Counted from the stretch's first letter, positions 45,835-56,173 are shown. The stretch: DNA of 64,000 nt from JBBQZO01 sp038207625 (GCA_038207625.1 JBBQZO010000002.1:62001-126000), one strand, 5' to 3'. Notes: generated by a model not told the origin, from the letters alone. Program-made: numbers and translations.

Positions 45835-46067
45835 CGCCATGCCGCGGTGGCCTTGCCGAAGCGCTCGCGCGGTTGCACCTGGACTGCCCCGGCGGCGCAG
45901 GAACGCTGGCTGACGCAACAGCGTCCTGTGGATCTGCGACGCGCGCGACCGTTACGCTGCACAAACGCAAAAGTGATTCCTGAACAGTGCGCCGATGCCG
46001 TGGCAGCTTCTGCCCAGGCACCGGCGCGTGACGATCCTCGGCGGCTTTTCCGAGGACGCCGTCATTG

Positions 46068-47849
46068 CTATGGCACGATGGTCACGGTGGTGCTGGTCAT
46101 GGTGACGCTATCATCATGGGCGGGCAGCCAGAAGATTCCCCATGGCGCATTGCAGGCATAGGTATTGGTGGCCGCGTCGTAGAGCAGGCTGAAGGTATAG
46201 TTCCACGGCGTCTTGGCCCGGTACGTCTTTGTCACCAGGCAGTGGTTGCCGTTGGCCGTGCGAAACCGCGGCACCCAATTGAGTACGCCCTTCGCCGTCA
46301 ATGAGGGATCCTGCTGGAAATCAATCCTGGTCGACATGTTGCCGTTCGCGTCCAGGCTTTGCGTGACCCCCAGCGTGAGCGTGAAATTGCTGGTGTGAAT
46401 CGGGATATTACTGACCTTGACATAGTCGCCCGCCTTGAAAGCGGACGGCAAATTCGCCATGGTAACCAGGCTATTGCCGGGTGCATCGAAATCGACGCCC
46501 AGCACTTTCGTGATGGTGTCCGATACCAAGGCAAAACTGACCTCGGGATAGACGTTACCGTTTTCGAACACCTGCCGCGCGGCCAAGCGCGTCAACCACT
46601 TCCAGGCGATGTCCGGTTTGTTCGCGTTGTAGAAGGCGGTCGGCAGATACGTGTGCGACTCGATGCCGGGCGAGTCCAGGCCGCGGTTGGGGTCCTGTGC
46701 GAATCGGGTCTGGTAACGGCTTTCCGCGTTGGTGTCGACGTAATTCGCCTGCGCGGCCAGTTTCGACGGGTCGGTGATGATCCCTTTGTACAGCGGGAAC
46801 AGATTGGGCTCCTCAGCATAGTGATCGTAGTAACTGAGGTCCTGATAGTTCGTGCTGGTGTAGAACGTGCCCGCCACACCGGTCAGCGCGACGGCAAAAT
46901 GGTCGCCGCCATTCACGTTGGCCCAGTGCGCATTGAAGTTCGATGACAGCGCGGCATATTTTCCGGCGATATCGGTGGCATCACTGCTCGCCTTCAAGGC
47001 CGGATACTTCGACACGTTGCGGTAGTACGCAATCTCGGCGGCCGCCATATCGCCGCCAAGCACGATGTCGACCGTCGTCGGCACACCGGCATTGCCGACG
47101 AATTCATTGTAGGTCGCATCCTCGCCGTGGTTGCGCCTGGCCATCCGGAAGCCGTCGGCGTTGATGTATTTGCGACTCTCGGTGTTGGAAAACTGGTTGT
47201 TGATGCTATTGATGTAGTTCGTGAAAGCGTTGCCGACATACCGGCTGTCGCCAGTCAGACGATACATATTGGCGATGTTTTCCCCAAGTTCAAATGGCGC
47301 CGGCGACTTGTCGTTTTGCTCGTACTGATTGCCGTCGGCACCGATCGCCCAGTACGGCGCGTTGACAATGTCGGTGTGGTACAGCGTCGCGAAATGGAAG
47401 GCCATTTGATAGTTCTGCTCGTACATTCCGAGAAAATAGGCGCCACTGGCGTGGTGCACATAATCGCGTGAATAGTAGGCGCAACGATTGGGAATCGAGG
47501 CCAGGTAAGCTGACTTCATGGTCGACTGGGCGCAGCGCACGTCGCTGCTGGGCCAGCCCAGATTGACAAAGTGCTGGTAGTTGGCATTCGTGAAATCGAG
47601 TGAGCGTGCTTCGGCGACGGCTTGATTGAAACCGTTCGCCAGACCCGCCCCCACGGCACTCGAACTGGCGCTCAATTCACCGGCAACGGCGCCGCCGCCA
47701 TACGACAGAGCGCCGATCGCCAGGACGATTCCCAGGTTCTTCCTGCGAAATGCGGTACGTGTAGTCGACGCCAGACTGGCGGTCGCCAATGCGTCGCGAG
47801 GATTGGTTTGAGCCAGCGTTTTTTTGCATGTCGATGAGATTTTATTCAT
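46068..47849 (-). CDS. Secreted probable six-hairpin (alpha/alpha-toroid) enzyme, unknown substrate
   Basis: 593-residue exported protein with a long N-terminal region before the hydrophobic signal (LGIVLAIGALSYGGGAVAGE, about residues 39-58), as in extended signal peptides. The next 400 residues are helical with aromatic-rich repeats (YYSRDYVHHASGAYFLGMYEQNYQMAFHFATL, PFELGENIANMYRLTG, HTYLPTAFYNANKPDIAWKWLTRLAAR), a pattern like six-hairpin glycosidases such as trehalase-like enzymes. The C-terminal 130 residues look like a separate beta-domain. Catalytic acids are not assigned, and I do not know a named family. Confidence 0.6.
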   Translation of the reverse strand: MNKISSTCKKTLAQTNPRDALATASLASTTRTAFRRKNLGIVLAIGALSYGGGAVAGELSASSSAVGAGLANGFNQAVAEARSLDFTNANYQHFVNLGWPSSDVRCAQSTMKSAYLASIPNRCAYYSRDYVHHASGAYFLGMYEQNYQMAFHFATLYHTDIVNAPYWAIGADGNQYEQNDKSPAPFELGENIANMYRLTGDSRYVGNAFTNYINSINNQFSNTESRKYINADGFRMARRNHGEDATYNEFVGNAGVPTTVDIVLGGDMAAAEIAYYRNVSKYPALKASSDATDIAGKYAALSSNFNAHWANVNGGDHFAVALTGVAGTFYTSTNYQDLSYYDHYAEEPNLFPLYKGIITDPSKLAAQANYVDTNAESRYQTRFAQDPNRGLDSPGIESHTYLPTAFYNANKPDIAWKWLTRLAARQVFENGNVYPEVSFALVSDTITKVLGVDFDAPGNSLVTMANLPSAFKAGDYVKVSNIPIHTSNFTLTLGVTQSLDANGNMSTRIDFQQDPSLTAKGVLNWVPRFRTANGNHCLVTKTYRAKTPWNYTFSLLYDAATNTYACNAPWGIFWLPAHDDSVTMTSTTVTIVP

Positions 47850-48564
47850 TGTTCAGTCTCCATTTGTTTGAGGATAAGTCATCACAAATACGTATTTAAC
47901 GTAGTGCTAGGTGCACTGCTGATGCCCGAACAATGAGCTGTCGTCTTCCCGAGCGTCACACTCATCGAGACCGCAGCAACGCGTGGCGAGGAAATCGCCA
48001 AACGTCTGAACTGCCATTGCTCGCGCAACACGTTCGTCGCCTTGAAGCGCCGCAACAACCGCGTTTTCGCAATGCCACCTCTCCTGGAGACCGTCATCTA
48101 TTTTTGCTGATTTGACGGTTTTGCAATGTGCTGGATGCCACCTTGCGATGGACACTGTCCGTGCCCTAGCGCAGGACAGCCCAGTTACATTGAGTGCTAA
48201 TATATAGTAAATATTTTAATATTAGAAAAATACTTTCATACGGTGCGGGCCGCTGACCATCGAGGAGATCGTTGCCAGCCTTGCCGCTTCGTGCTTGAGA
48301 ACGACGTCCGCGCCGAGACCGTCAGCTCGCAGCGCCAGTTCGTCAGCGACGGCCATCCGATGGACTGGCGCTGAGCGAATACACGGTGCCGTGACATCTC
48401 ACCATGCGGGCGCCGCGGGCGCGCAGGCGTTGCCGCGCGATGCGCAGCCCGCTGCGGCGGCGTGTCAAGCGGCGGCGCAGCATTGCGGCACGCGCGCCGC
48501 AAGCATGGACGGCGCAGCGCGCAGCGCCCCAGAATCCGAGAAGTGAATGACGACAACTGCCCGA
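47850..48564. other. Intergenic region with possible decayed gene remnants
   Basis: 715 bases with no intact gene. On the plus strand about 47955-48100 reads as a start-less frame containing GEEIAKRLNCHCSRNTFVAL. A second one, about 48250-48374, contains LENDVRAETVSSQRQFVSD and ends HPMDWR-stop, while a neighbouring frame just before it reads LTIEEIVASLA, as if one frameshift separated them. These may be remnants of lost genes. The stretch 48180-48240 is strongly AT-rich. The rest, to 48564, is an arginine-codon-rich region with nothing recognised. Confidence 0.4.
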
Positions 48565-51500
48565 TTACTTCTGCACCGCCTGCATACTGCTGGCAATCGG
48601 CATCTTCCACCCTTTCGCTGGGGATTTGCTCAAATCCAGATTCGAGCTCAGGTAATACAGTCTTTGTGTCGCCGGCCCGCTGGGTGCGCCGGCAAAGCGC
48701 TGGGCCAGAAAGTACGGTGGAATGGCCTGGTAATACAGCGTGGCGCGCACACTCAAGTGGGCCGCTTCCACACCGCTTGGCAGGCTGATCTGGTAGCGCA
48801 CCTTATCGCCACCGCTGCCGTTCGCGTAGTCGGGATCATTCAAGGCATCCCCCTTGGGCCAGGTAGCCTCTAAATACACGCCGTTGAAATTGATCGGGTC
48901 CGGCCCCGCTTTGGTCCAACCGGCCGGCAGCAGCCGGTTATCCTTGAATTCTTCGTCGCGGCGCAAGAAACTGGTGGTGATCATGCCGTCGGCATCGCGC
49001 GACAATTCCTCATAAATTTGCACCTGGTCTTGCCGCGTGATGGTCTGGTAGTGCGGCTGGAAGTGCTGGTGCTTCTTGCCGTCCGGTCCAACATAACTTT
49101 CAAAAAATTCCGACGGCAAGGGCTTGCCGTTTTCATCGAGAATCACCCCCAGCTCATTGCTGCGCCCGGACGCCCACACCGCACGCGGCCGGCCGCTGCG
49201 GTTGTCGAACACGGTCAATTCGATGAAGGCACGCCGAAAGCCTACGCCACTGGGCAAGCGGTGCCCGGCCAGATTGGTCACGCTGACCTCGGCCACCAGT
49301 TGCTTGGCCGTGGCACTGACGATCGACGTTTGCACGCGCGCCGTGCGTTCGCCCGCCTGCTGGTTGAGATTGCTGATCGTTTGCTCAATATCGAATTTAT
49401 TGCCCGTCATATAGTCGGTGCTGCGCACGCCCATGATGGTGTCAAACTGCTTGGTCATTTCCAGCAAAAACACATTCATGCCCAATAATTCATGCCGGGC
49501 ATAGCCGTCATTGCGCACCGGAACATGCAGGTCTTTGGCCCTGGCCAAACCTTCGGCCGCCGGGAAATCCTGATCTTGCACGGTGGCGATTTTGGTCTTG
49601 ATTTGATCCACCGCCAGTGCCTGTTTGGCGTTGTGATACTCGCCCGACATGTGGCAGCTCTGGCAGCTTCGGGCACACGGCGCTTGCGGATCGGCTTTTT
49701 TACACGCCAACGCTGGCGTCCATTCGGTTTGAAAGCTGCTGTTGAGCCATTCAAGATAGGTGGCCTGCTCCATGCTGTGCGACGTCGTTGGCCCGACCGG
49801 CTGCACGGTGGGCTTGTCGATCACGGGCAGGTAAATCGAATGGCAGGAACCGCACATGCGCGAACTCTTTATATAGCTGCTGTGCAGCGGCGTGATGCCC
49901 AGCGTGTTCTTCATCGGTAGCGTGGCCACGTCTTTGTACGGGCCTGCCAGCTTGTCGGGCGGCAGTGTCTGGAACAGGCCGGTGATTGAATTTTCCAGGA
50001 AGTATTTCAACGCATTTTGATGGCTGCCGGGCGGCTGTTGGGTCGGCTGCTGGCGATGGCAGGCCAGGCAACTGATGCCGTCGCGCGCCAACGCGCCGTA
50101 GATGAAATTCGGGTTGGCGCTGTCGGCAATTTGTGTGAAGGTGGCGTCAAATTGCGGCCTGGCAGGATCGGCCGGGTTGCATGGCTTGCGCGGGTTAGTC
50201 GGCTCGCATTGATGATCGGTATCCCACTGGCGCTTGCCCATCACGCCGTGGCAACGGAAACAGGTGTTGATGGTGGTGTCGTGCAACGATTTCGCAGTCA
50301 GTTTATTCGCTTGGGCATCGATGAAAGCCAGTTCGCTTTCCAGTTGAGAATAAAATACCGGATCACGCCCGGCCAGGCCCATCGGCGACCAACGCCATTC
50401 GCCATAAGGGGACACATTCACGCCCTTGTCCGGTGCGGCATCCTTGATTGCATTGACCTCTTGCTCATTCTTGGCCATGGCGATCTGCTTGGCCGTCGTT
50501 GCCGCATTGTTGGCCAGGACATTGGCCGGCAGTGGCAGATACATGATCGGGTTGCTGCCCGACAAACCGCCGTGGCACAGCAAACACTGGTCAGAGCTGA
50601 CAAAACCTGTTGCACCATGGTGTGCCGAGACGGTGCGGTCCAGCGTTTCACCAACCATCATCTGCACTGACGGCAATGGCACCGCTGCGATCATGTTGAA
50701 GGTCTCCAAAAACATGTCGGCAACTCTGGCCGCGCCGCGTTGACTGGCGCGTGGACGATAGCGGTGCCCGTGCGGCGCGAGGATCGAATCGGCATCGTTG
50801 CGCGCAACGGGGAAATATTCCATCGCACCCGCATTGGCACGCTGCGCATCCGCGCGGACCGCAGCGTTCCCACTGGCATTCGCCGCTGCGCCGGCAGCCG
50901 CATTCGCGGGCGTGCCGAGCGCATCCGGCACCGAAGCGGCCGCACCGCCAAGCACCGTGCCGGAAGCCGCTTTGGACGGCGTCGCCGGCGTCATCCATGA
51001 GCTGTCGCTATAAAACGTCAACGGGTCGCCGGGGAAGCCGGCAATATTTTTGAGGTCCGCGAAGGTGTGTTCATCCTTGGCAGAGCCATGACAGCGCATG
51101 CAATATTGCCCGAAACCGCCATTGGGGTAATTATAGGGAGTCTGAAAGGCTGCTTTTCGGTCAGCTAACATACCGCTGTACACTTCGGCCCAATACCAGC
51201 CGTCTTTCGAACCTTTCGCGTCACGGATCATGACGGTCCAGTCTTTGCCGCTGTTGATGAATGCCTGTTGTAGACCCGCGTCATCGAGATTGTCATAGCG
51301 TGCTGCCGGAGGGCTGTATTGTTCCTTGATGATCATTGCACCGTCGGGAATCGCCCCCTTTTTTCCCCGTTTTAGCCATGCAATGACTTGCGGCGAATAA
51401 TAAATGCGCACCGCCGGATGGGTGCCATACGAGGCGCCCAACACAAACGGCCCGGTATTGCGCACCGATTTATCGCGCGACCAGCCGATGTTCGTGTAAT

Positions 51501-51780
51501 TGCCACAATTTAGAAAATCATAGAGCGTGACATCAAAATTTTGATAGGCGGACTGTGCCAGGGTGGACGGCAAAGACAGTGGATATTTGGCGGCCTTGCT
51601 GCAGTCGGACCTCGTCACCGTCGCATCGGCCGCTTCCTCAGCGGCCATGGCCGGTGTCATCCATTGCAGCTGACTACCCATCAATAGCGAGACCAGTAAA
51701 AAACCCACCGACAAACAAGCAGACCAGCCCAACGCCAAGCCAGGCCGACGCAGCACGTTCAATGTAGCTCGTATGTCCAT
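48565..51780 (-). CDS. Exported six-haem cytochrome c with P460-like N-terminal domain
   Basis: 1071-residue periplasmic or surface redox protein. After a signal anchor (about 17-47), residues 90-250 resemble cytochrome P460 (VRIYYSPQVIAWL, GWYWAEVYSG, GQYCMRCHGSAKDEHTF). CxxCH haem sites are at about 227, 399, 507, 571, 643 and 706. An alanine-rich linker (270-320) separates the first haem domain from the rest. The part after 760 is a non-haem domain (VSVTNLAGHRLPSGVGFRRAFIELTV) similar to those following multihaem cytochromes. No other electron-transfer genes are adjacent. The tail-sheath gene lies 188 bases upstream on the same strand. Confidence 0.85.
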   Translation of the reverse strand: MDIRATLNVLRRPGLALGWSACLSVGFLLVSLLMGSQLQWMTPAMAAEEAADATVTRSDCSKAAKYPLSLPSTLAQSAYQNFDVTLYDFLNCGNYTNIGWSRDKSVRNTGPFVLGASYGTHPAVRIYYSPQVIAWLKRGKKGAIPDGAMIIKEQYSPPAARYDNLDDAGLQQAFINSGKDWTVMIRDAKGSKDGWYWAEVYSGMLADRKAAFQTPYNYPNGGFGQYCMRCHGSAKDEHTFADLKNIAGFPGDPLTFYSDSSWMTPATPSKAASGTVLGGAAASVPDALGTPANAAAGAAANASGNAAVRADAQRANAGAMEYFPVARNDADSILAPHGHRYRPRASQRGAARVADMFLETFNMIAAVPLPSVQMMVGETLDRTVSAHHGATGFVSSDQCLLCHGGLSGSNPIMYLPLPANVLANNAATTAKQIAMAKNEQEVNAIKDAAPDKGVNVSPYGEWRWSPMGLAGRDPVFYSQLESELAFIDAQANKLTAKSLHDTTINTCFRCHGVMGKRQWDTDHQCEPTNPRKPCNPADPARPQFDATFTQIADSANPNFIYGALARDGISCLACHRQQPTQQPPGSHQNALKYFLENSITGLFQTLPPDKLAGPYKDVATLPMKNTLGITPLHSSYIKSSRMCGSCHSIYLPVIDKPTVQPVGPTTSHSMEQATYLEWLNSSFQTEWTPALACKKADPQAPCARSCQSCHMSGEYHNAKQALAVDQIKTKIATVQDQDFPAAEGLARAKDLHVPVRNDGYARHELLGMNVFLLEMTKQFDTIMGVRSTDYMTGNKFDIEQTISNLNQQAGERTARVQTSIVSATAKQLVAEVSVTNLAGHRLPSGVGFRRAFIELTVFDNRSGRPRAVWASGRSNELGVILDENGKPLPSEFFESYVGPDGKKHQHFQPHYQTITRQDQVQIYEELSRDADGMITTSFLRRDEEFKDNRLLPAGWTKAGPDPINFNGVYLEATWPKGDALNDPDYANGSGGDKVRYQISLPSGVEAAHLSVRATLYYQAIPPYFLAQRFAGAPSGPATQRLYYLSSNLDLSKSPAKGWKMPIASSMQAVQK

Positions 51781-51968
51781 GCGAATTTTCCTCGAAGTTC
51801 AGGCGGACAGCTGCAGCATCGACATTGACGCCTCAGTGCCACGTTCGTTGCAATCACTTCTCCGACAGCCGACGATGTCGATGTGGCCGGTCACGCGGAC
51901 TGCCCCGGCAAGACCGGGCCATCGATCCATCGCGCCTTGATATCCGCTTGCCACCTGATGCTGAGTGA

Positions 51969-53552
51969 TTAAGCGGTTTGCATCTGCTGCTCAAACGTGA
52001 GCACAATGAATTCGGCCGGGCGCACCACTGCCAGCTTCACCGATACGATCATCAAGCCATTTTGGATATCCTCGCCCGTCATCGTCGAACCCAGGCCCAC
52101 GCTGACGCAGAACGCGTCGCTCGGCTTGGCGCCGACCAGCACGCCCGCCTGCCATTGGTTGCTGAGGAAATTAGTGATGGTGCTGGTGACGGCCACCCAA
52201 GTCAGGTCATCGTTGGACTGAAAGGCATACGCCTGCAGCGCCGCTTTGATCGACTGCTCAAGCATGATCATCGTGCGCCGCACACTGATATAGCGCCAGT
52301 CATCGCTGTTGCCCGCCATCGTGCGCGCACCCCACACCAGCAAACCTTGGTTCGGAAAGCTGCGCAGTGCGTTGACGGCCAAGCCATTGAGCGGCATGTT
52401 CAATTGTTCCTGGACGGTGTTATCAATGTTGACGGCAGGGGAAACGGCCGACATGATCGTCGTATTGGCCGGCGCCTGCTGAACGCCAAAGGTGTTGTCA
52501 TTGCGGGCATAGACGCCGGCCATGGCGCCGCTCGGCGGCAGCAGATTGACACTGGTGGCGACCTTGGCCATCGTCTGCTGGTAGATCGGCGACTGCGCCA
52601 ACAGGCTCTGGTGCTGCTTCTTTTGCGTGACGAAGGCCGCCGACGTTGCCGACGAACCGGCTGGCGCGACGGCCAACTCGTTGACGATGGCCTGATACGC
52701 GGTGCGCTTGGCGTTCGTTGTGCCATCGCTGTTGTTCGGGAACAGCAGCATCGATTCGGTGTTCAGGTCCTGCTGCAGCGTTGGCAAGCTGGCCGCCGAC
52801 ACCCAGCTAAAATCAATGGCGTCACTGCCGACGATGGCGGCATTAATCCACGGATAGTAAGCCACCCCGTACTTGTCGAACTCTTCGCCCAGCCCACCCA
52901 CGCTGTAAAACCCGTGCATGCCGTCAGCGCCGCCGATGGGGTCGGCGGCGCTGCCATCGGCGGCCAGATAGCCGTCGACGACGTCGAGGATGGCGATCCG
53001 GCTCTGCATCGCGTTGCAGTGGCCAAGCGCCGATTGCGCCACGCTTTTCCAGTCGATCAGCGCGAGCATGATTGCATCGGGCATGACCAACATGGTCGGC
53101 TCGGCGAACTGTTTGAGCGCATCCATCGCGCGGACAAACAGCGTCGTATCGATCCTTGCCCCGTTGGCGATCACGTCCTGATAGCTGCCGATCGAGACGA
53201 CGTAACAATTGCCGCCGCCGTTATCGAAGAACATCTGCATGCTGTAGTAGAGATTGAACCTCGGCCCGCTCGGATCGGCGGCATAGGGCGGCGTCGCGCT
53301 GGAATGGGAGACATAGCTGAACTTCGCTTGCGGGGCGCCGTTGAGCATGCCCGTCGGGTCGGCGTAGTAGGTGAGGAACTCCGACATCGACGTGATCGGC
53401 ATCGGAACGTTGGTCAAGTCCTGATCGCCGTTTTTGGCGCGTTCGGTGTAGCCGATAAACGCAGGGATTGCCGTCGGCACTGCGACGACGGCACTGGAAA
53501 GGCCATCGAGTTCGACCACGTACACACCGGGGGTCTGGTATTGCGTGGCCAT
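51969..53552 (-). CDS. Contractile tail sheath protein, orphan
   Basis: 527-residue member of the phage tail sheath family, the sheath of contractile phage tails and extracellular contractile injection systems. The start is typical (TPGVYVVELDGLSS ... AVPTAIPAFIGYTERAKNG), there is a large middle insertion, and the C-terminal core is conserved (WGARTMAGNSDDWRYISVRRTMIMLEQSIK, then VRPAEFIVLTFEQQMQTA). The ATG at 53552 follows GGGAG. There is no tube, baseplate, spike, ATPase or tape-measure gene anywhere in the window, so it is either a stray from a system encoded elsewhere or has another use. Confidence 0.88.
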   Translation of the reverse strand: MATQYQTPGVYVVELDGLSSAVVAVPTAIPAFIGYTERAKNGDQDLTNVPMPITSMSEFLTYYADPTGMLNGAPQAKFSYVSHSSATPPYAADPSGPRFNLYYSMQMFFDNGGGNCYVVSIGSYQDVIANGARIDTTLFVRAMDALKQFAEPTMLVMPDAIMLALIDWKSVAQSALGHCNAMQSRIAILDVVDGYLAADGSAADPIGGADGMHGFYSVGGLGEEFDKYGVAYYPWINAAIVGSDAIDFSWVSAASLPTLQQDLNTESMLLFPNNSDGTTNAKRTAYQAIVNELAVAPAGSSATSAAFVTQKKQHQSLLAQSPIYQQTMAKVATSVNLLPPSGAMAGVYARNDNTFGVQQAPANTTIMSAVSPAVNIDNTVQEQLNMPLNGLAVNALRSFPNQGLLVWGARTMAGNSDDWRYISVRRTMIMLEQSIKAALQAYAFQSNDDLTWVAVTSTITNFLSNQWQAGVLVGAKPSDAFCVSVGLGSTMTGEDIQNGLMIVSVKLAVVRPAEFIVLTFEQQMQTA

Positions 53553-54528
53553 ATCCACAATCTCCCAATTATTCAATAAAAAACGACACGCACGAGCGCC
53601 CGCGCAGTGAGTTGGAAACACTGCCGGCGCGGAACTGGGCCTTGGCTAAACTCGACGTGTACTGCTTGTCGCTCGCAAAAGTGAAGTCATTGCGTCTGCG
53701 CCTTGGTGCGGCTGCATCATCGTGGGTTCTTGCATCGTTGCCGTTGTCGCTTGCATGGTCGCCCCCGCCCTTCCATTGTTGCCATGGCCGGTTGCCCAGC
53801 GAGTGCGAGATCAGACTGCGAAAACTGCACCCGCCCGCGTGCCCACAAAGTAGGTCGGGCACGGCTGAACGAAAATTTCACGGTGAACACCGACGTCAAC
53901 GACGCCACCACAATGACGCTCGGATGCTATGCAACAGCCGTCAGCTGGACAGAAACAGCGCCGACCAGCCAAACTCGCCTGTCCGACCAATATCACAACA
54001 ACAGTGTTAGCAATACAATATCACCGATCGACCACAAAAACACGCTTACACATACCCGCAACGTCAAATTAATTGACCTGTTTGCCGCTTTTCTCTGGCG
54101 TTAGGAACATCCGAAAGAGATGGGCGAACGAAGGTTGTGTTGATGCTTGCTTTCGATTAGCCGGGCAGCACAATATTCGATCAGCGCCAACAAGCTGTTC
54201 GCAAGCGCCAGTTTAGCCAAGTCCACGCGCCGCGAAGTCTCCCGTTCTTCCGCAATCCCACTATGCAATTTCCCCATGCCGCAACGAGGCGCAGAATGCA
54301 TCGAAAAATTTCCATTGGTAATTGTTAATATTTTATGCAATTGGTCTAATTTCCAATTTTTTTTGACTTTGCCTTGCGCTCTGAAATATGGTCGTTCGGC
54401 TGCACTGTCTTGCGGCGCACATGGGGGTCATGGCGCCGTCACATCCCCGTTCTATATTCGCCCAGAGCCGCGACACCGCCCCGGCTGTCCATTTCCACCA
54501 TTCCCCACACTCTCAATGGAGAAGCAAA
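53553..54528. other. Long intergenic region with divergent promoters
   Basis: 976 bases between the tail sheath gene (minus) and the phosphoesterase gene (plus). Open frames here have no ribosome site or recognisable protein. The part 54290-54370 is very AT-rich for this genome and probably holds the phosphoesterase promoter. I see no tRNA, insertion sequence or repeat. Confidence 0.5.
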
Positions 54529-56157
54529 TTGAATAATTCAACGCTGCGTACCGTGTGCTGTGCCGTCATGGCCTTAGGAGCAATGCAGACAGCCCAGAGC
54601 GCGCCAATTCCCAGGTATGACCATGTGCTGGTCGTCGTCATGGAAAACCACGGCCTGACCCAGATCGTCGGCAATTCCCAGGCACCGTATATCACGTCGC
54701 TGTCGACCCAGGGCGCAAACTTCACCAATTCGCATGGCGTGACCCACCCCAGCGAACCAAACTACATCGCCCTGTTTTCCGGCAGCACACAGGGCGTGAG
54801 CAACGACAACTGCCCGTTCACGTTTACCACGAACAACCTCGGCGCCCAGTTGATCGGCGCCGGTCTGAGCTTTACCGGATACTCCGAAAGCATGCCATCA
54901 GCCGGCTACACGGGCTGCACCTCGGGCAGCTACGCGCGCAAGCACAATCCTTGGGTCAATTTTTCCAACGTGCCGGCGTCGGCAAACCAGCCGTACACCA
55001 GCTTCCCCACCAATTTCGCCAGCTTGCCGACGGTCGCCGTGCTGGTACCTAACCTGATCAGCGACATGCATGACGGCACCGTGAGCCAGGGCGACACCTG
55101 GCTGCGCAACAACATCGACGCCTATGCGCAGTGGGCCAAGACCCATAACAGCCTGTTGATACTGACCTTCGACGAGGACGATTCGTCGACCTCGGCCAAT
55201 CTGGTGCCGACGATTTTCGTGGGCGCCAACGTCGTCGCCGGTAACTACAGCGAATTGATCAATCACTACAACGTCTTGACCACGCTTGAGAGCATGTATG
55301 GCCTGGCGGCCTTGAACGCGGCAACGCCGATCAACGATGCGTTTACCACGAGCGGCACCCCACTGTGCAACGCCTCCATCATCAATGGCGCGGCCACCAC
55401 GTGCACGGCGGCCGGCTTGCCTGGTTACACTGGCACCGCCTATACGCACGTGTATTCGACGTACACGGGTGGCGGCGCCTGCACCCAGGCATTGGCGCCC
55501 GGTTACGACACGAGCGGCTGCACGATCTCGTCGAATGTATTGACGAACGATGTGCCGGTCACAGGCATTGCGCTGGCAGCGGGCGCGGGTAGCCTGTACA
55601 CGTTTGCGGTCCCGGCAGGCGCGTCGAATCTGACGCTCAAGACTTCCGGTGGAACCGGCGATTCGGATCTGTATGTGCAGCTTGGATCGAACGCGACCAC
55701 CTCGTCCTACCTGAAAAAATCGGATGGCTCGACCACCGCCGAAAGCATCGCAATCGCCAGCCCGGCGGCAGGCACCTACAGCGTGCTGGTCCAGGCGTAT
55801 GCGGCCACCAGTGGCGTGTCGCTCGTGGCGAGCTACACGACGACATCCTCGAATGTGCTGAGCAACGGCGTACCCGTCAGCGCGATCAGTGTCGCCAAAA
55901 GTGCCAGCGCGATCTACACGATGGTGGTGCCGGCCGGCCGTCCCAGCTTGAGCTTCAAGAGTTCCGGTGGCAGTGGCGACGTCGACATGTATGTCAAGCT
56001 TGGCTCGGCGCCGACCACGACCTCGTTTTTGAAAAGTTCAGCCGGCAATACCACGGCAGAGGCGGTCACGATCGCGGCCCCGGCAGCGGGCACCTACTAC
56101 GTGATGCTCTATGGCTATGCCGCCACGAGCGGCGTCACGCTGGTGGGCAACAATTGA
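54529..56157 (+). CDS. Secreted phosphoesterase with two PPC domains
   Basis: 542-residue exported enzyme. After a signal peptide (about 1-24, ending QSA) comes a phosphoesterase domain of the phospholipase C/acid phosphatase family: HVLVVVMENHGLTQIVGN, SHGVTHPSEPNYIALFSGST, and LILTFDEDD with metal-binding acids. Two beta-sandwich PPC domains (about 385-460 and 470-542) follow, each ending SGVSLVA or SGVTLVG. The start is a TTG at 54529 with GGAG eight bases upstream; the frame stays open further upstream but without a ribosome site, and the TTG places the signal peptide correctly. The substrate may be a phospholipid or phosphate ester. Confidence 0.85.
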   Translation: MNNSTLRTVCCAVMALGAMQTAQSAPIPRYDHVLVVVMENHGLTQIVGNSQAPYITSLSTQGANFTNSHGVTHPSEPNYIALFSGSTQGVSNDNCPFTFTTNNLGAQLIGAGLSFTGYSESMPSAGYTGCTSGSYARKHNPWVNFSNVPASANQPYTSFPTNFASLPTVAVLVPNLISDMHDGTVSQGDTWLRNNIDAYAQWAKTHNSLLILTFDEDDSSTSANLVPTIFVGANVVAGNYSELINHYNVLTTLESMYGLAALNAATPINDAFTTSGTPLCNASIINGAATTCTAAGLPGYTGTAYTHVYSTYTGGGACTQALAPGYDTSGCTISSNVLTNDVPVTGIALAAGAGSLYTFAVPAGASNLTLKTSGGTGDSDLYVQLGSNATTSSYLKKSDGSTTAESIAIASPAAGTYSVLVQAYAATSGVSLVASYTTTSSNVLSNGVPVSAISVAKSASAIYTMVVPAGRPSLSFKSSGGSGDVDMYVKLGSAPTTTSFLKSSAGNTTAEAVTIAAPAAGTYYVMLYGYAATSGVTLVGNN

Positions 56158-56173
56158 TCCTGCATTGAAATCG

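Noticed and set aside
51969..53552. Prophage remnant
   Set aside because: Only a sheath gene is present. No capsid, portal, terminase, integrase or lysis gene lies around it and the neighbours are metabolic, so a prophage call is not supported.
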